This document shows, piece by piece, positions 57,361 to 64,000 of a stretch of DNA of 64,000 nucleotides. A program made the translations under genes and the position numbers. The notes under the pieces were generated by a model. The model had not been told where the DNA came from and ran no database searches. It worked only from the letters and a program-made list of their open reading frames with translations. Numbering within the stretch: position 1 is the first letter of the stretch; each line of letters starts with the position of its first letter. The stretch comes from Janthinobacterium sp. SUN073. Its GTDB lineage: Bacteria > Pseudomonadota > Gammaproteobacteria > Burkholderiales > Burkholderiaceae_D. The stretch spans positions 1,568,781-1,632,780 of the forward strand of contig NZ_JAPUBT010000001.1 in assembly GCF_030397665.1 (NCBI RefSeq). The letters run 5' to 3'.

Positions 57361-58125
57361 ATGATCGTCTACCAGGAATATCTGCCCATTCCCGCCCTGC
57401 GGCCCTGGCTGGACTGCGTCTGGACCTGCCGCGTGCAGACGGGCGCCACACCCGTCACGCACCAGGTCTTGCCCGACAATTGCATCGACATCCTGTGCCA
57501 GGACCAGCAGGATGCCAGCTTTGCCGTGGGCATGATGACGGCGCCGATTGCCGTCGCCAGTCTGGGCCTGGTGCAGACGGTGGCGGCCCGCTTCAAGCCG
57601 GGCGCGGCGGCGCGCTTCTTCCAGCTGCCCCTGTGCGAACTGAGCGATGGCCGCACGGGACTGCGGCAACTGTGGGGCCGCGAGCTGGCGGCACGCCTGG
57701 GTGACGCGCTGTGGAGCGAGCCCTTGTCGAATGCGCAAAGAGTTTCTGTTTTGCAAGATTATCTGCTGCTGCGCCTGCGCAGCGCGCCGCCACTGCACCA
57801 GGCCGGCGCGGCCGAACATGCCATCGCGGCCATCGAACGCGCATCCGGCCAGGTGCGCGTGGAGGGACTGGCCGCGCAATTGGGCGTGTCGCGCCAGCAC
57901 CTGGCGCTGCAATTTCGCCAGCACGTCGGCATCAGCCCGAAATTGTTTGCCCGTATCTGCCGTTTTCGCGCTGCCAGCGCCGGCATGCAAAGCCTGGCGG
58001 GGCAGCCGGACTGGGCACAAGTGGCCTTGCAATTCGGTTATTTCGACCAGTCGCACCTGATCCGCGACTTCCAGGATTTCGCGCACAGCTCGCCCGAGGC
58101 GTGGTTCATGCGCCGCCACCATTGA
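57361..58125 (+). CDS. AraC family transcriptional regulator
   Basis: The 254-residue protein has an N-terminal ligand-like domain (DUF6597 type, with LPDNCIDIL and RFKPGAAARFF) and a C-terminal double helix-turn-helix (QLGVSRQHLALQFRQHVG and FGYFDQSHLIRDFQDF). The start at 57361 gives MIVYQEYLPIPALRPWL, where the family begins; a far longer open frame upstream is the antisense of leuS. It may regulate the VOC gene 76 bases downstream. Confidence 0.9.
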   Translation: MIVYQEYLPIPALRPWLDCVWTCRVQTGATPVTHQVLPDNCIDILCQDQQDASFAVGMMTAPIAVASLGLVQTVAARFKPGAAARFFQLPLCELSDGRTGLRQLWGRELAARLGDALWSEPLSNAQRVSVLQDYLLLRLRSAPPLHQAGAAEHAIAAIERASGQVRVEGLAAQLGVSRQHLALQFRQHVGISPKLFARICRFRAASAGMQSLAGQPDWAQVALQFGYFDQSHLIRDFQDFAHSSPEAWFMRRHH

Positions 58126-58201
58126 AACCTTCCATTTTTACAATCACGCGGCGCGCGCCGGTGGCATGATGGCGTTATTCTTCATTCACCAGGAGCAGAA
58201 C

Positions 58202-58567
58202 ATGATCAAGGGTTTACGCACCGTCACCTATCCCGTCCCCGACCTGGGCAAGGCCAAAGCCTGGTACAGCCAGGTATTTAACACGGCGCCGTATTTCGAC
58301 CAGCCGTTTTATGTGGGTTTTGCCATTGGCGGCTTCGAACTTGGGCTGATGCCGGGCGGCGAGCCAGGCACGCAAGGCAGCGTGACGTACTGGGGCGTGG
58401 ACGGCATCGAGCAGGAAGTCGAGCGCATCGTCGCGCTGGGCGGCACCCTGCACCATCCGATCACGGACGTGGGCGACGGCATCCGCACGGTGGAATTGCT
58501 CGACCCGTTCGGCAACCAGATCGGCCTCATCGACAATCCCCACTTCGATACCGCCAAGGTCGTCTAG
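58202..58567 (+). CDS. VOC (glyoxalase-like) family protein
   Basis: The 121-residue protein has the vicinal oxygen chelate fold signature: TYPVPDLGKAKAWYSQVF at the start and VELLDPFGNQIGLID near the end. AGGAG lies just upstream of the ATG. Metal ligands and substrate cannot be set with confidence. Its stop codon shares the bases CTAG with the stop of the convergent LysR gene. It follows an AraC regulator on the same strand. Confidence 0.87.
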   Translation: MIKGLRTVTYPVPDLGKAKAWYSQVFNTAPYFDQPFYVGFAIGGFELGLMPGGEPGTQGSVTYWGVDGIEQEVERIVALGGTLHHPITDVGDGIRTVELLDPFGNQIGLIDNPHFDTAKVV

Positions 58568-59469
58568 GCCGCCTCGTCTTGCAGCCATAAGCGGAACTGC
58601 TGCAAGGCCGTTTTTTCATGCGCCGTTTCGGGTGTGATCAGGTAATACGCGCGCTGGCCGCGCAGTGGGCGCTCGCAGACGATGCGCAGTTCGCCACGCG
58701 CCAGTTCCGCTTCGACCAGCATGCGTGGCAGCAGGACTGTCCCTTGCCCCTGCACGGCCGCCATGGCCAGCATGGAAAACAGTTCGTAGCGGGCGCCGTA
58801 GTGCGCCCCATCGCGCCCCTCTCCTTCGACCTGCATGGCATCAAACCACTGGCGCCAGGCGCCCGGGCGCGTACTTTGTTGCAGCAAGGTCAGTTCCAAT
58901 ACATCCTGCGGCTGCCAGTCGCTGCGCGCCGCCAGCAGGCGGGGGCTGGCGACGGGCACGATTTCTTCGTGCATGAGCAAGGTGGCGCGCGTGCCGGGCC
59001 AGCGCGCCAGTTGCTCGGGCGTGCCCGCGTACAGGGCGCCGTCGTATTCCGTATCGGCAAACATGAACGGTTTTGTATACGCGTCGATATGCACGACGAT
59101 GTCGGGGTGCAGCCCTGCCAGCGAGCTCAGGCGCGGCATCAGCCAGCGCGTGGCAAACGTGGGCACGGAAGCGAGCTGCAATACCCCGCCGCCGCCCTGG
59201 CGCGCCATGGTGTCGAGCGTGTCGCGCTCCAGGCCATCGAGGCGTGCCGCGATCTGGCGCGCATACGCGGCGCCGGCGCTGGTCAGCAACACGCCATGGC
59301 GCGTGCGCTGAAACAGTTGCACACCAAGAAAGCTTTCCAGTGAAGATATCTGCCGCGAGACGGCGCTTTGGGTCAGCGACAGTTCGCGCGCCGCGTGCGT
59401 GTAGCTCTGGTGGCGCGCGGCCGCCTCGAAACAATTGAGCGCCTGCAGCATCGGGATTTTGCGTGACAT
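58564..59469 (-). CDS. LysR family transcriptional regulator (GcvA-like)
   Basis: The 301-residue protein has an N-terminal winged helix (LNCFEAAARHQSYTHAARELSLTQSAVSRQI region) and a substrate-binding domain like that of GcvA regulators (PTFATRWLMPRL). The ATG at 59469 begins MSRKIPMLQAL; a longer frame exists upstream. It is divergent from gcdH across 159 bp, so it probably regulates the gcdH-CoA transferase pair in response to glutarate or a glutaryl compound. Confidence 0.9.
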   Translation of the reverse strand: MSRKIPMLQALNCFEAAARHQSYTHAARELSLTQSAVSRQISSLESFLGVQLFQRTRHGVLLTSAGAAYARQIAARLDGLERDTLDTMARQGGGGVLQLASVPTFATRWLMPRLSSLAGLHPDIVVHIDAYTKPFMFADTEYDGALYAGTPEQLARWPGTRATLLMHEEIVPVASPRLLAARSDWQPQDVLELTLLQQSTRPGAWRQWFDAMQVEGEGRDGAHYGARYELFSMLAMAAVQGQGTVLLPRMLVEAELARGELRIVCERPLRGQRAYYLITPETAHEKTALQQFRLWLQDEAA

Positions 59470-59628
59470 GGGGTATCCGGCGGGTAAAAGAACCCTAGTA
59501 TGCCGCAAGATATGCGCAAAACGCATGTCTGGGTGCGAAAAAATCGTTTGCGCAAGGCTAGGCAAGAACCTACCATGAGCCATATTCAATCTTGCGCCGA
59601 TCACCGGCGCTCACCTGCGAGGCCTGTG

Positions 59629-60810
59629 ATGAGCAAAACCGTATTCGACTGGAATTCCCCCCTGCTGCTGGAAGAACAACTGACGGGCGATGAGCGCGCC
59701 GTGCTGGAAGCGGCCCGCGACTATTGCCAGGGCAGCCTGGTGCCGCGCGTCCTCGAATCGTTCCGCCATGGCCGCACGGACGCGGCCATCTTCCGCGAAA
59801 TGGGAGAATTGGGCTTGCTGGGCACGACCATTCCCGAAGAATACGGCGGCGCCGGCCTGAACTATGTCTGCTACGGCCTGGCCGCGCGCGAAGTCGAGCG
59901 CGTCGATTCGGGCTACCGCTCGATGATGAGCGTGCAATCGTCGCTGGTGATGGTGCCGATCCATGCCTTCGGCAACGAAGAAACGAAACAGAAATACCTG
60001 CCGAAACTAGCGACGGGCGAATTCATCGGCTGCTTCGGCCTGACGGAACCGAACCACGGCTCCGACCCGGGCAGCATGGTCACCCGTGCGCGCAAGGTGC
60101 CGGGCGGCTACAGCCTGTCCGGCGCCAAGATGTGGATCACCAACAGCCCGATTGCCGACGTGTTCGTCGTCTGGGCCAAGGATGATGAAGGCGCGATCCG
60201 CGGCTTCGTGCTGGAAAAAGGCTGGAAGGGTTTGTCGGCGCCGGAAATCCACGGCAAGGTCGGCTTGCGCACCAGCATCACCGGTGAAATCGTCATGGAT
60301 GAAGTGTTTTGCCCGGAAGAAAACGCTTTCCCCGACGTGCGCGGCCTGAAGGGTCCATTTACTTGCCTGAACAGCGCCCGCTACGGCATCGCCTGGGGCG
60401 CGCTGGGCGCGGCGGAAGATTGCTACCTGAAGGCACGCCAGTACACGATGGACCGCCAGCAATTCGGCCGTCCACTGGCCGCGAACCAGCTGGTGCAAAA
60501 GAAACTGGCGGATATGCTGACGGAAATCACCATGGGCTTGCAGGGCTGTTTGCGCCTGGGCCGCATGAAGGATGAGGGTTCGCCCGCCGTGGAAATCACC
60601 TCTATCATGAAACGCAACAGCTGCGGCAAGGCGCTCGATATCGCCCGCGTGGCGCGCGATATGATGGGCGGCAATGGCATTTCCGATGAGTTCGGCGTGA
60701 TCCGCCACCTGGTCAACCTGGAAGTGGTCAACACCTATGAAGGCACGCACGATGTGCACGCGCTGATCATCGGCCGCGCGATCACCGGCATCGCCGCCTT
60801 CAACAACTGA
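59629..60810 (+). CDS. gcdH: glutaryl-CoA dehydrogenase
   Basis: The 393-residue FAD enzyme oxidises and decarboxylates glutaryl-CoA to crotonyl-CoA in lysine and tryptophan breakdown. It has [33 protein letters not shown] and the catalytic Glu in [12 protein letters not shown], with [10 protein letters not shown] at the end as in known GcdH. GAGG precedes the ATG at 59629; 43 extra upstream codons are open but not family-like. Stop overlaps the next start (TGATG). Confidence 0.94.
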   Translation: MSKTVFDWNSPLLLEEQLTGDERAVLEAARDYCQGSLVPRVLESFRHGRTDAAIFREMGELGLLGTTIPEEYGGAGLNYVCYGLAAREVERVDSGYRSMMSVQSSLVMVPIHAFGNEETKQKYLPKLATGEFIGCFGLTEPNHGSDPGSMVTRARKVPGGYSLSGAKMWITNSPIADVFVVWAKDDEGAIRGFVLEKGWKGLSAPEIHGKVGLRTSITGEIVMDEVFCPEENAFPDVRGLKGPFTCLNSARYGIAWGALGAAEDCYLKARQYTMDRQQFGRPLAANQLVQKKLADMLTEITMGLQGCLRLGRMKDEGSPAVEITSIMKRNSCGKALDIARVARDMMGGNGISDEFGVIRHLVNLEVVNTYEGTHDVHALIIGRAITGIAAFNN

Positions 60811-62057
60811 TGGGCGCCTTGGCTTCCACCCTGCGGCCCTCACCGCTGACCGGTTTGCGCGTGCTCGACCTGTCGCGCGTGCTGGCCGGCCCGTGGGCCG
60901 GGCAGATGCTGGCCGACCTCGGCGCCGACGTGGTCAAGGTTGAACAGCCGGGCCGCGGCGACGACACGCGCTCCTGGGGTCCGCCGTATCTGAAAGATGC
61001 AGACGGCCGCGACACCGCCGAGGCCGCCTATTTCCAGTGCGCCAACCGCAACAAGCGCTCCTTGTGCATCGACCTGGCCGCGCCTGAAGGCCAGGCGCTG
61101 GTGCGCCAGCTGGCCGCCGAAGCGGATGTCTTGCTGGAAAATTTCAAGCTGGACGGCTTGAAGCAATATGGCCTCGATGCGGCCAGTTTGCTGGCACTCA
61201 ATCCGCGCCTCGTGTACTGCTCCATCACGGGCTTCGGCCAGGACGGGCCGTACGCGGCGCGCGCCGGCTATGACTTTTTGATCCAGGGCATGGGCGGCTT
61301 GATGAGCATCACGGGCGTGCCCGATGGCCAGCCGGGCGCCGGGCCACAAAAAGTGGGCGTGGCGCAAACGGACATCATGACGGGCCTGTACGCCACCATC
61401 GCCGTGCAGGCGGCGCTGGCCGAGCGCGAGCGCTCGGGCCTGGGCCAGCATATCGACCTGGCCCTGCTCGACGTGCAAGTGGCGGCGCTGGGCAACCAGG
61501 CAGCGAATTACTTATGCGGCGGCAAGGTGCCGCAGCGCATGGGCAATGCGCATCCGAACATCGTGCCGTATCAAGACTTCCCGACAGCCGATGGCGACAT
61601 GATTCTGGCGATCGGCAACGATGGGCAATTTTCGCGCTTTTGCGCCGTCGCCGGCCACCCGGAATGGGCACAGGACGAGCGTTTCATGAGCAATCCGCAG
61701 CGCGTGGCAAACCGGGCGATTCTGATTCCCTTGATGCGCCAGACCACGGTCATGCGCACGACGGCCGAGTGGATCAGCGCGTTCGAGGCGCAAGCCGTGC
61801 CGTGCGGTCCCGTCAACCGCATCGACCAGGTATTTGCCGATCCGCAAGTGATCGCGCGTGGCTTGAAAGTGGAGATGCCGCATCCGACGGCAGGCACGGT
61901 GGCGCTGGTGGCCAATCCCGTGCGCCTGTCCGGCTCGCCCGTGCAATACCGCTTGCCGCCGCCGTTGCTGGGACAGCATACGCAGGAAGTGCTGCAGCAG
62001 TGGCTGGGCCTCGATGGCAGCCAGATCGACGGTTTGCGCGAACGCAAGGTGGTGTAA
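60810..62057 (+). CDS. family III CoA-transferase (CaiB/BaiF, glutarate type)
   Basis: The 415-residue protein has the N-terminal LRVLDLSRVLAGPWAGQMLADLGADVVKVE, CANRNKRSLCIDL, and the catalytic Asp188 in VGVAQTDIMTG. It overlaps gcdH by one base in TGATG. By position it probably activates glutarate with succinyl-CoA (SUGCT type) to supply GcdH. The family also serves other acids, so the substrate is inferred. Confidence 0.9.
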   Translation: MGALASTLRPSPLTGLRVLDLSRVLAGPWAGQMLADLGADVVKVEQPGRGDDTRSWGPPYLKDADGRDTAEAAYFQCANRNKRSLCIDLAAPEGQALVRQLAAEADVLLENFKLDGLKQYGLDAASLLALNPRLVYCSITGFGQDGPYAARAGYDFLIQGMGGLMSITGVPDGQPGAGPQKVGVAQTDIMTGLYATIAVQAALAERERSGLGQHIDLALLDVQVAALGNQAANYLCGGKVPQRMGNAHPNIVPYQDFPTADGDMILAIGNDGQFSRFCAVAGHPEWAQDERFMSNPQRVANRAILIPLMRQTTVMRTTAEWISAFEAQAVPCGPVNRIDQVFADPQVIARGLKVEMPHPTAGTVALVANPVRLSGSPVQYRLPPPLLGQHTQEVLQQWLGLDGSQIDGLRERKVV

Positions 62058-62062
62058 CTCAC

Positions 62063-62124
62063 CCCAACGGCGGAACGGCTGGGGTCGGACCCTGAGGGTC
62101 CGACCCCGGTATTTCGCCGTTGGG
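62063..62124. repeat. nested palindrome between convergent genes
   Basis: The outer stem CCCAACGGCG (62063-62072) pairs with CGCCGTTGGG (62115-62124). The inner perfect stem GGGGTCGGACC (62081-62091) pairs with GGTCCGACCCC (62097-62107) around a 5-base loop. It fills the gap between the CoA transferase stop (62057) and the barstar stop (62137). The GGGTCGGACCC core is, from general knowledge, a common intergenic palindrome in this bacterial group. It may end both transcripts although it has no T-run. Confidence 0.75.
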
Positions 62125-62136
62125 TTGATACGACAA

Positions 62137-62463
62137 TTATTTCAGGGTCAACTTCAACGCCGGCTTTTCACCATAATCTTCATAGCGCTCATTGATGCCG
62201 GCGATACAGAAGGTGATTTCTTCCAGCAAGTCCGGCGCCTGCGCCTTCATTGCCTCCGCATCCTGCACGACGATTTCCAGCACTTCGTTCGGTTTCAAAC
62301 GGAACTGCGTCATGTTTTCGTCGTCACGCAGATAACTGAGGCAATCGACCCAGGCATCCATGCTGTTGCCGTAGAACGCGGGGAAACCGAAGGCTGGCAC
62401 GCATTGCGCGTGAAAGCTCGCTTCGTCGGTGATGTCTTTTCCATTCAGGATGGCAGTGGCCAT
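62137..62463 (-). CDS. barstar family protein
   Basis: The 108-residue protein matches the barstar (ribonuclease inhibitor) family: ILNGKDITDEASFHAQ at the N-terminus, FGFPAFYGNSMDAWVDCLSYL, and a C-terminal strand-helix region. Barstar binds and blocks barnase-type RNases. No barnase gene is in the window. It starts 8 bases after dapB on the same strand and seems to be part of that operon. The ATG at 62463 is used; an upstream frame runs into dapB. Confidence 0.85.
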   Translation of the reverse strand: MATAILNGKDITDEASFHAQCVPAFGFPAFYGNSMDAWVDCLSYLRDDENMTQFRLKPNEVLEIVVQDAEAMKAQAPDLLEEITFCIAGINERYEDYGEKPALKLTLK

Positions 62464-62471
62464 GATCTTCC

Positions 62472-63281
62472 TCAGTTCTTCAGCGACAGCACGTCCTGCA
62501 TGTCGAACAGGCCGGTCGGCTTGTCGGCCAGGAAACGCGCGGCGCGCAGGGCGCCGTGGGCGTAGGTGACGCGGCTGCTCGACTTGTGGCTGATCTCGAT
62601 GCGCTCGCCGATGCCGGCAAACAGCACCGTATGGTCGCCGACGATATCGCCGCCGCGGATGGTGGCAAAGCCGATGGTCGACGGATCGCGTTCGCCCGTC
62701 ACGCCTTCGCGGCCGTACACGGCGCATTCCTTCAGGTCGCGGCCCAGGGCGCCGGCCACTACTTCACCCATTTGCAGGGCGGTGCCAGATGGCGCGTCGA
62801 CCTTGTGGCGGTGGTGCGCTTCGATGATTTCAATGTCATAGCCTTCGGACAGGCTTTTCGCCGCCAGTTCCAGCAACTTCATGGTGACATTCACGCCCAC
62901 GCTCATGTTCGGCGCGAACATGATGGCCGTCTTTTCGGCGGCGGCGGCAATGGCCGCCTTGCCCGCGTCATCGAAGCCGGTGGTGCCGATGATCATCTTG
63001 ATGCCATGCTCGGCGCAGTACGCCAGGTGCTGCAAGGTGCCTTCGGGACGCGTGAAGTCGATCAGGTAATCGGCGCCGGCCAGGCCGGTGGCCAGGTCGG
63101 ACTCGATCAGCACGCCGGCAGGCTTGCCCAGAAAGGCGGCGGCGTCCTGGCCGACGGACGGCGAGCCAGCGCGGTCGAGCGCACCGGCCAGCACGGCGTC
63201 GGGCGCGTTGCTGACGGCTTCGATCAGGATATGGCCCATGCGGCCGCTGGCGCCAGCGATGGCGATTTTCAGTTCAGTCAT
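62472..63281 (-). CDS. dapB: 4-hydroxy-tetrahydrodipicolinate reductase
   Basis: This enzyme reduces hydroxytetrahydrodipicolinate in lysine and diaminopimelate synthesis. The 269-residue protein has the Rossmann GASGRMG, and the catalytic [13 protein letters not shown] (His156, His157, Lys160). It is between bamE (19 bases) and the barstar gene (8 bases) on the minus strand. Confidence 0.96.
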   Translation of the reverse strand: MTELKIAIAGASGRMGHILIEAVSNAPDAVLAGALDRAGSPSVGQDAAAFLGKPAGVLIESDLATGLAGADYLIDFTRPEGTLQHLAYCAEHGIKMIIGTTGFDDAGKAAIAAAAEKTAIMFAPNMSVGVNVTMKLLELAAKSLSEGYDIEIIEAHHRHKVDAPSGTALQMGEVVAGALGRDLKECAVYGREGVTGERDPSTIGFATIRGGDIVGDHTVLFAGIGERIEISHKSSSRVTYAHGALRAARFLADKPTGLFDMQDVLSLKN

Positions 63282-63300
63282 TTTATTCTCTTACAGCAAC

Positions 63301-63987
63301 TTATTTGGTGGGTTCGGCAGTGGGTGCAGGCTCGGCGGCAGGGATCGTTGCAGGTGCGGGTGCAACGTCAGGCTTGCTCACGGGAATGGCAGGCGCGGCA
63401 TCGGCCGGCACGGGCACGGCGCTCGGCGCCACGGGCGACGGCATGGCGGCGGCAGGCACGTCGGCCTTGGCGACCTTGGCGAACGGCGACGGACCGGCGA
63501 TGCGGTCGATGTACTCTTTCTCCGTCGGCAAGTTGCCGCCTTCGAAACGGGCCACTTTGCCTTCTTTATCAAAGAACACAACCACGCGGCTGCTGGTGGT
63601 TTCGCCACTGCCCCGTGCCAGGCGGAATGGGTAATCCCAGCGGTCGGCATGGAAGATATCGGTCAGCAGGGAAGTGCCGAGGACGAAACGCACCTGATCG
63701 CGCGTCATGCCCACTTTCAACTGGGCCAGCATCTCTTCGGAGACAAAGTTGCCTTGTTGAATGTCAGGACGATACGGCGAGAAAAACCACATGAATTTTT
63801 GCAGCGGCGTCACCGTGGTGGTCTGCGCACCTTTTTCCGGAACGACTTCCTGGCCTTCCTTGAGCGTCACCGCTGGCTTTTCGCCAAGGATGCCGCGGCT
63901 GGCGCAGCCGGACATGACCAGCGCGACACAGACCATGCCTGCCACGACTGGTGCTCGAAATGAAATACGGTGCCAGAGAGATGGCAA
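63301..63987 (-). CDS. bamE: outer membrane assembly lipoprotein BamE (SmpA/OmlA)
   Basis: BamE is a lipoprotein of the beta-barrel assembly machine. The 228-residue product has a lipoprotein signal (MSGC, Cys28), then the BamE core with QQGNFVSEEMLAQLKVGMTRDQVRFVLGTSLLTD and a DRWDYPF segment. After about residue 165 comes a Pro/Ala/Val-rich tail of about 60 residues, roughly doubling the length seen in Escherichia coli BamE. The start is near the window end but the signal peptide appears complete. Confidence 0.93.
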   Translation of the reverse strand: MPSLWHRISFRAPVVAGMVCVALVMSGCASRGILGEKPAVTLKEGQEVVPEKGAQTTTVTPLQKFMWFFSPYRPDIQQGNFVSEEMLAQLKVGMTRDQVRFVLGTSLLTDIFHADRWDYPFRLARGSGETTSSRVVVFFDKEGKVARFEGGNLPTEKEYIDRIAGPSPFAKVAKADVPAAAMPSPVAPSAVPVPADAAPAIPVSKPDVAPAPATIPAAEPAPTAEPTK

Positions 63988-64000
63988 TACAGCCGGTGTT

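Overview
The window looks like a chromosomal segment of a Betaproteobacterium of the Burkholderiales, most probably Oxalobacteraceae (Janthinobacterium/Massilia/Duganella type). This is inferred from the high-GC housekeeping genes, the leuS-lptE-holA-proA and bamE-dapB runs, and intergenic repeats of a kind common in this order; no 16S rRNA gene is present to settle it.

Region 1 (1-8.3 kb) holds background genes: an unknown small protein, a two-domain M16 peptidase with a divergent LysR regulator, glutamate dehydrogenase (gdhA) bracketed by two nested-hairpin repeats, galE, trmB and a tRNA-Gly(CCC).

Region 2 (8.5-40.4 kb) is a large exopolysaccharide/O-antigen-like locus. Its rightward arm carries a GfcA/YjbE-like small secreted protein, dgkA, manC, a WbaP-type initiating transferase, rfbBACD (dTDP-rhamnose) and an O-acetylation module made of an SGNH lipoprotein, an acyltransferase-3 and an SGNH-like pseudoenzyme. 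Its leftward arm starts with a YjbH-PAP2 fusion, then an SLBB export protein, a Wzz-like protein, rfbFGH plus a reductase for a CDP-3,6-dideoxyhexose, a PglK/MsbA-like ABC exporter, three GT2 and two GT4 glycosyltransferases, a hexapeptide acetyltransferase and a Wzy-like polymerase. The two arms converge on a scrap heap of broken IS3 and IS5 sequences at 19.4-20.7 kb. The sugar-specific core (16.2-30.9 kb) is strongly AT-rich while both flanks are GC-rich, as expected for an exchangeable serotype cassette.

Region 3 (40.7-49.1 kb) holds a DUF4197 protein, a tight signalling operon (HDOD-GAF-histidine kinase, REC-PAS-GGDEF-EAL, Sel1-repeat protein) and a Bcr/CflA-type drug exporter.

Region 4 (49.2-64 kb) is conserved core: an RlmL-like methyltransferase, a DsbA-like isomerase, hemJ, proA, holA, lptE, leuS, an AraC regulator and VOC protein, a LysR-gcdH-CoA transferase glutarate unit, and bamE-dapB-barstar.

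The most notable signals are the YjbH-PAP2 fusion combined with a distant GfcA-like gene, the split acetylation module with a catalytically dead SGNH paralogue, and a family of long nested hairpins whose stems change by compensatory substitution between copies.
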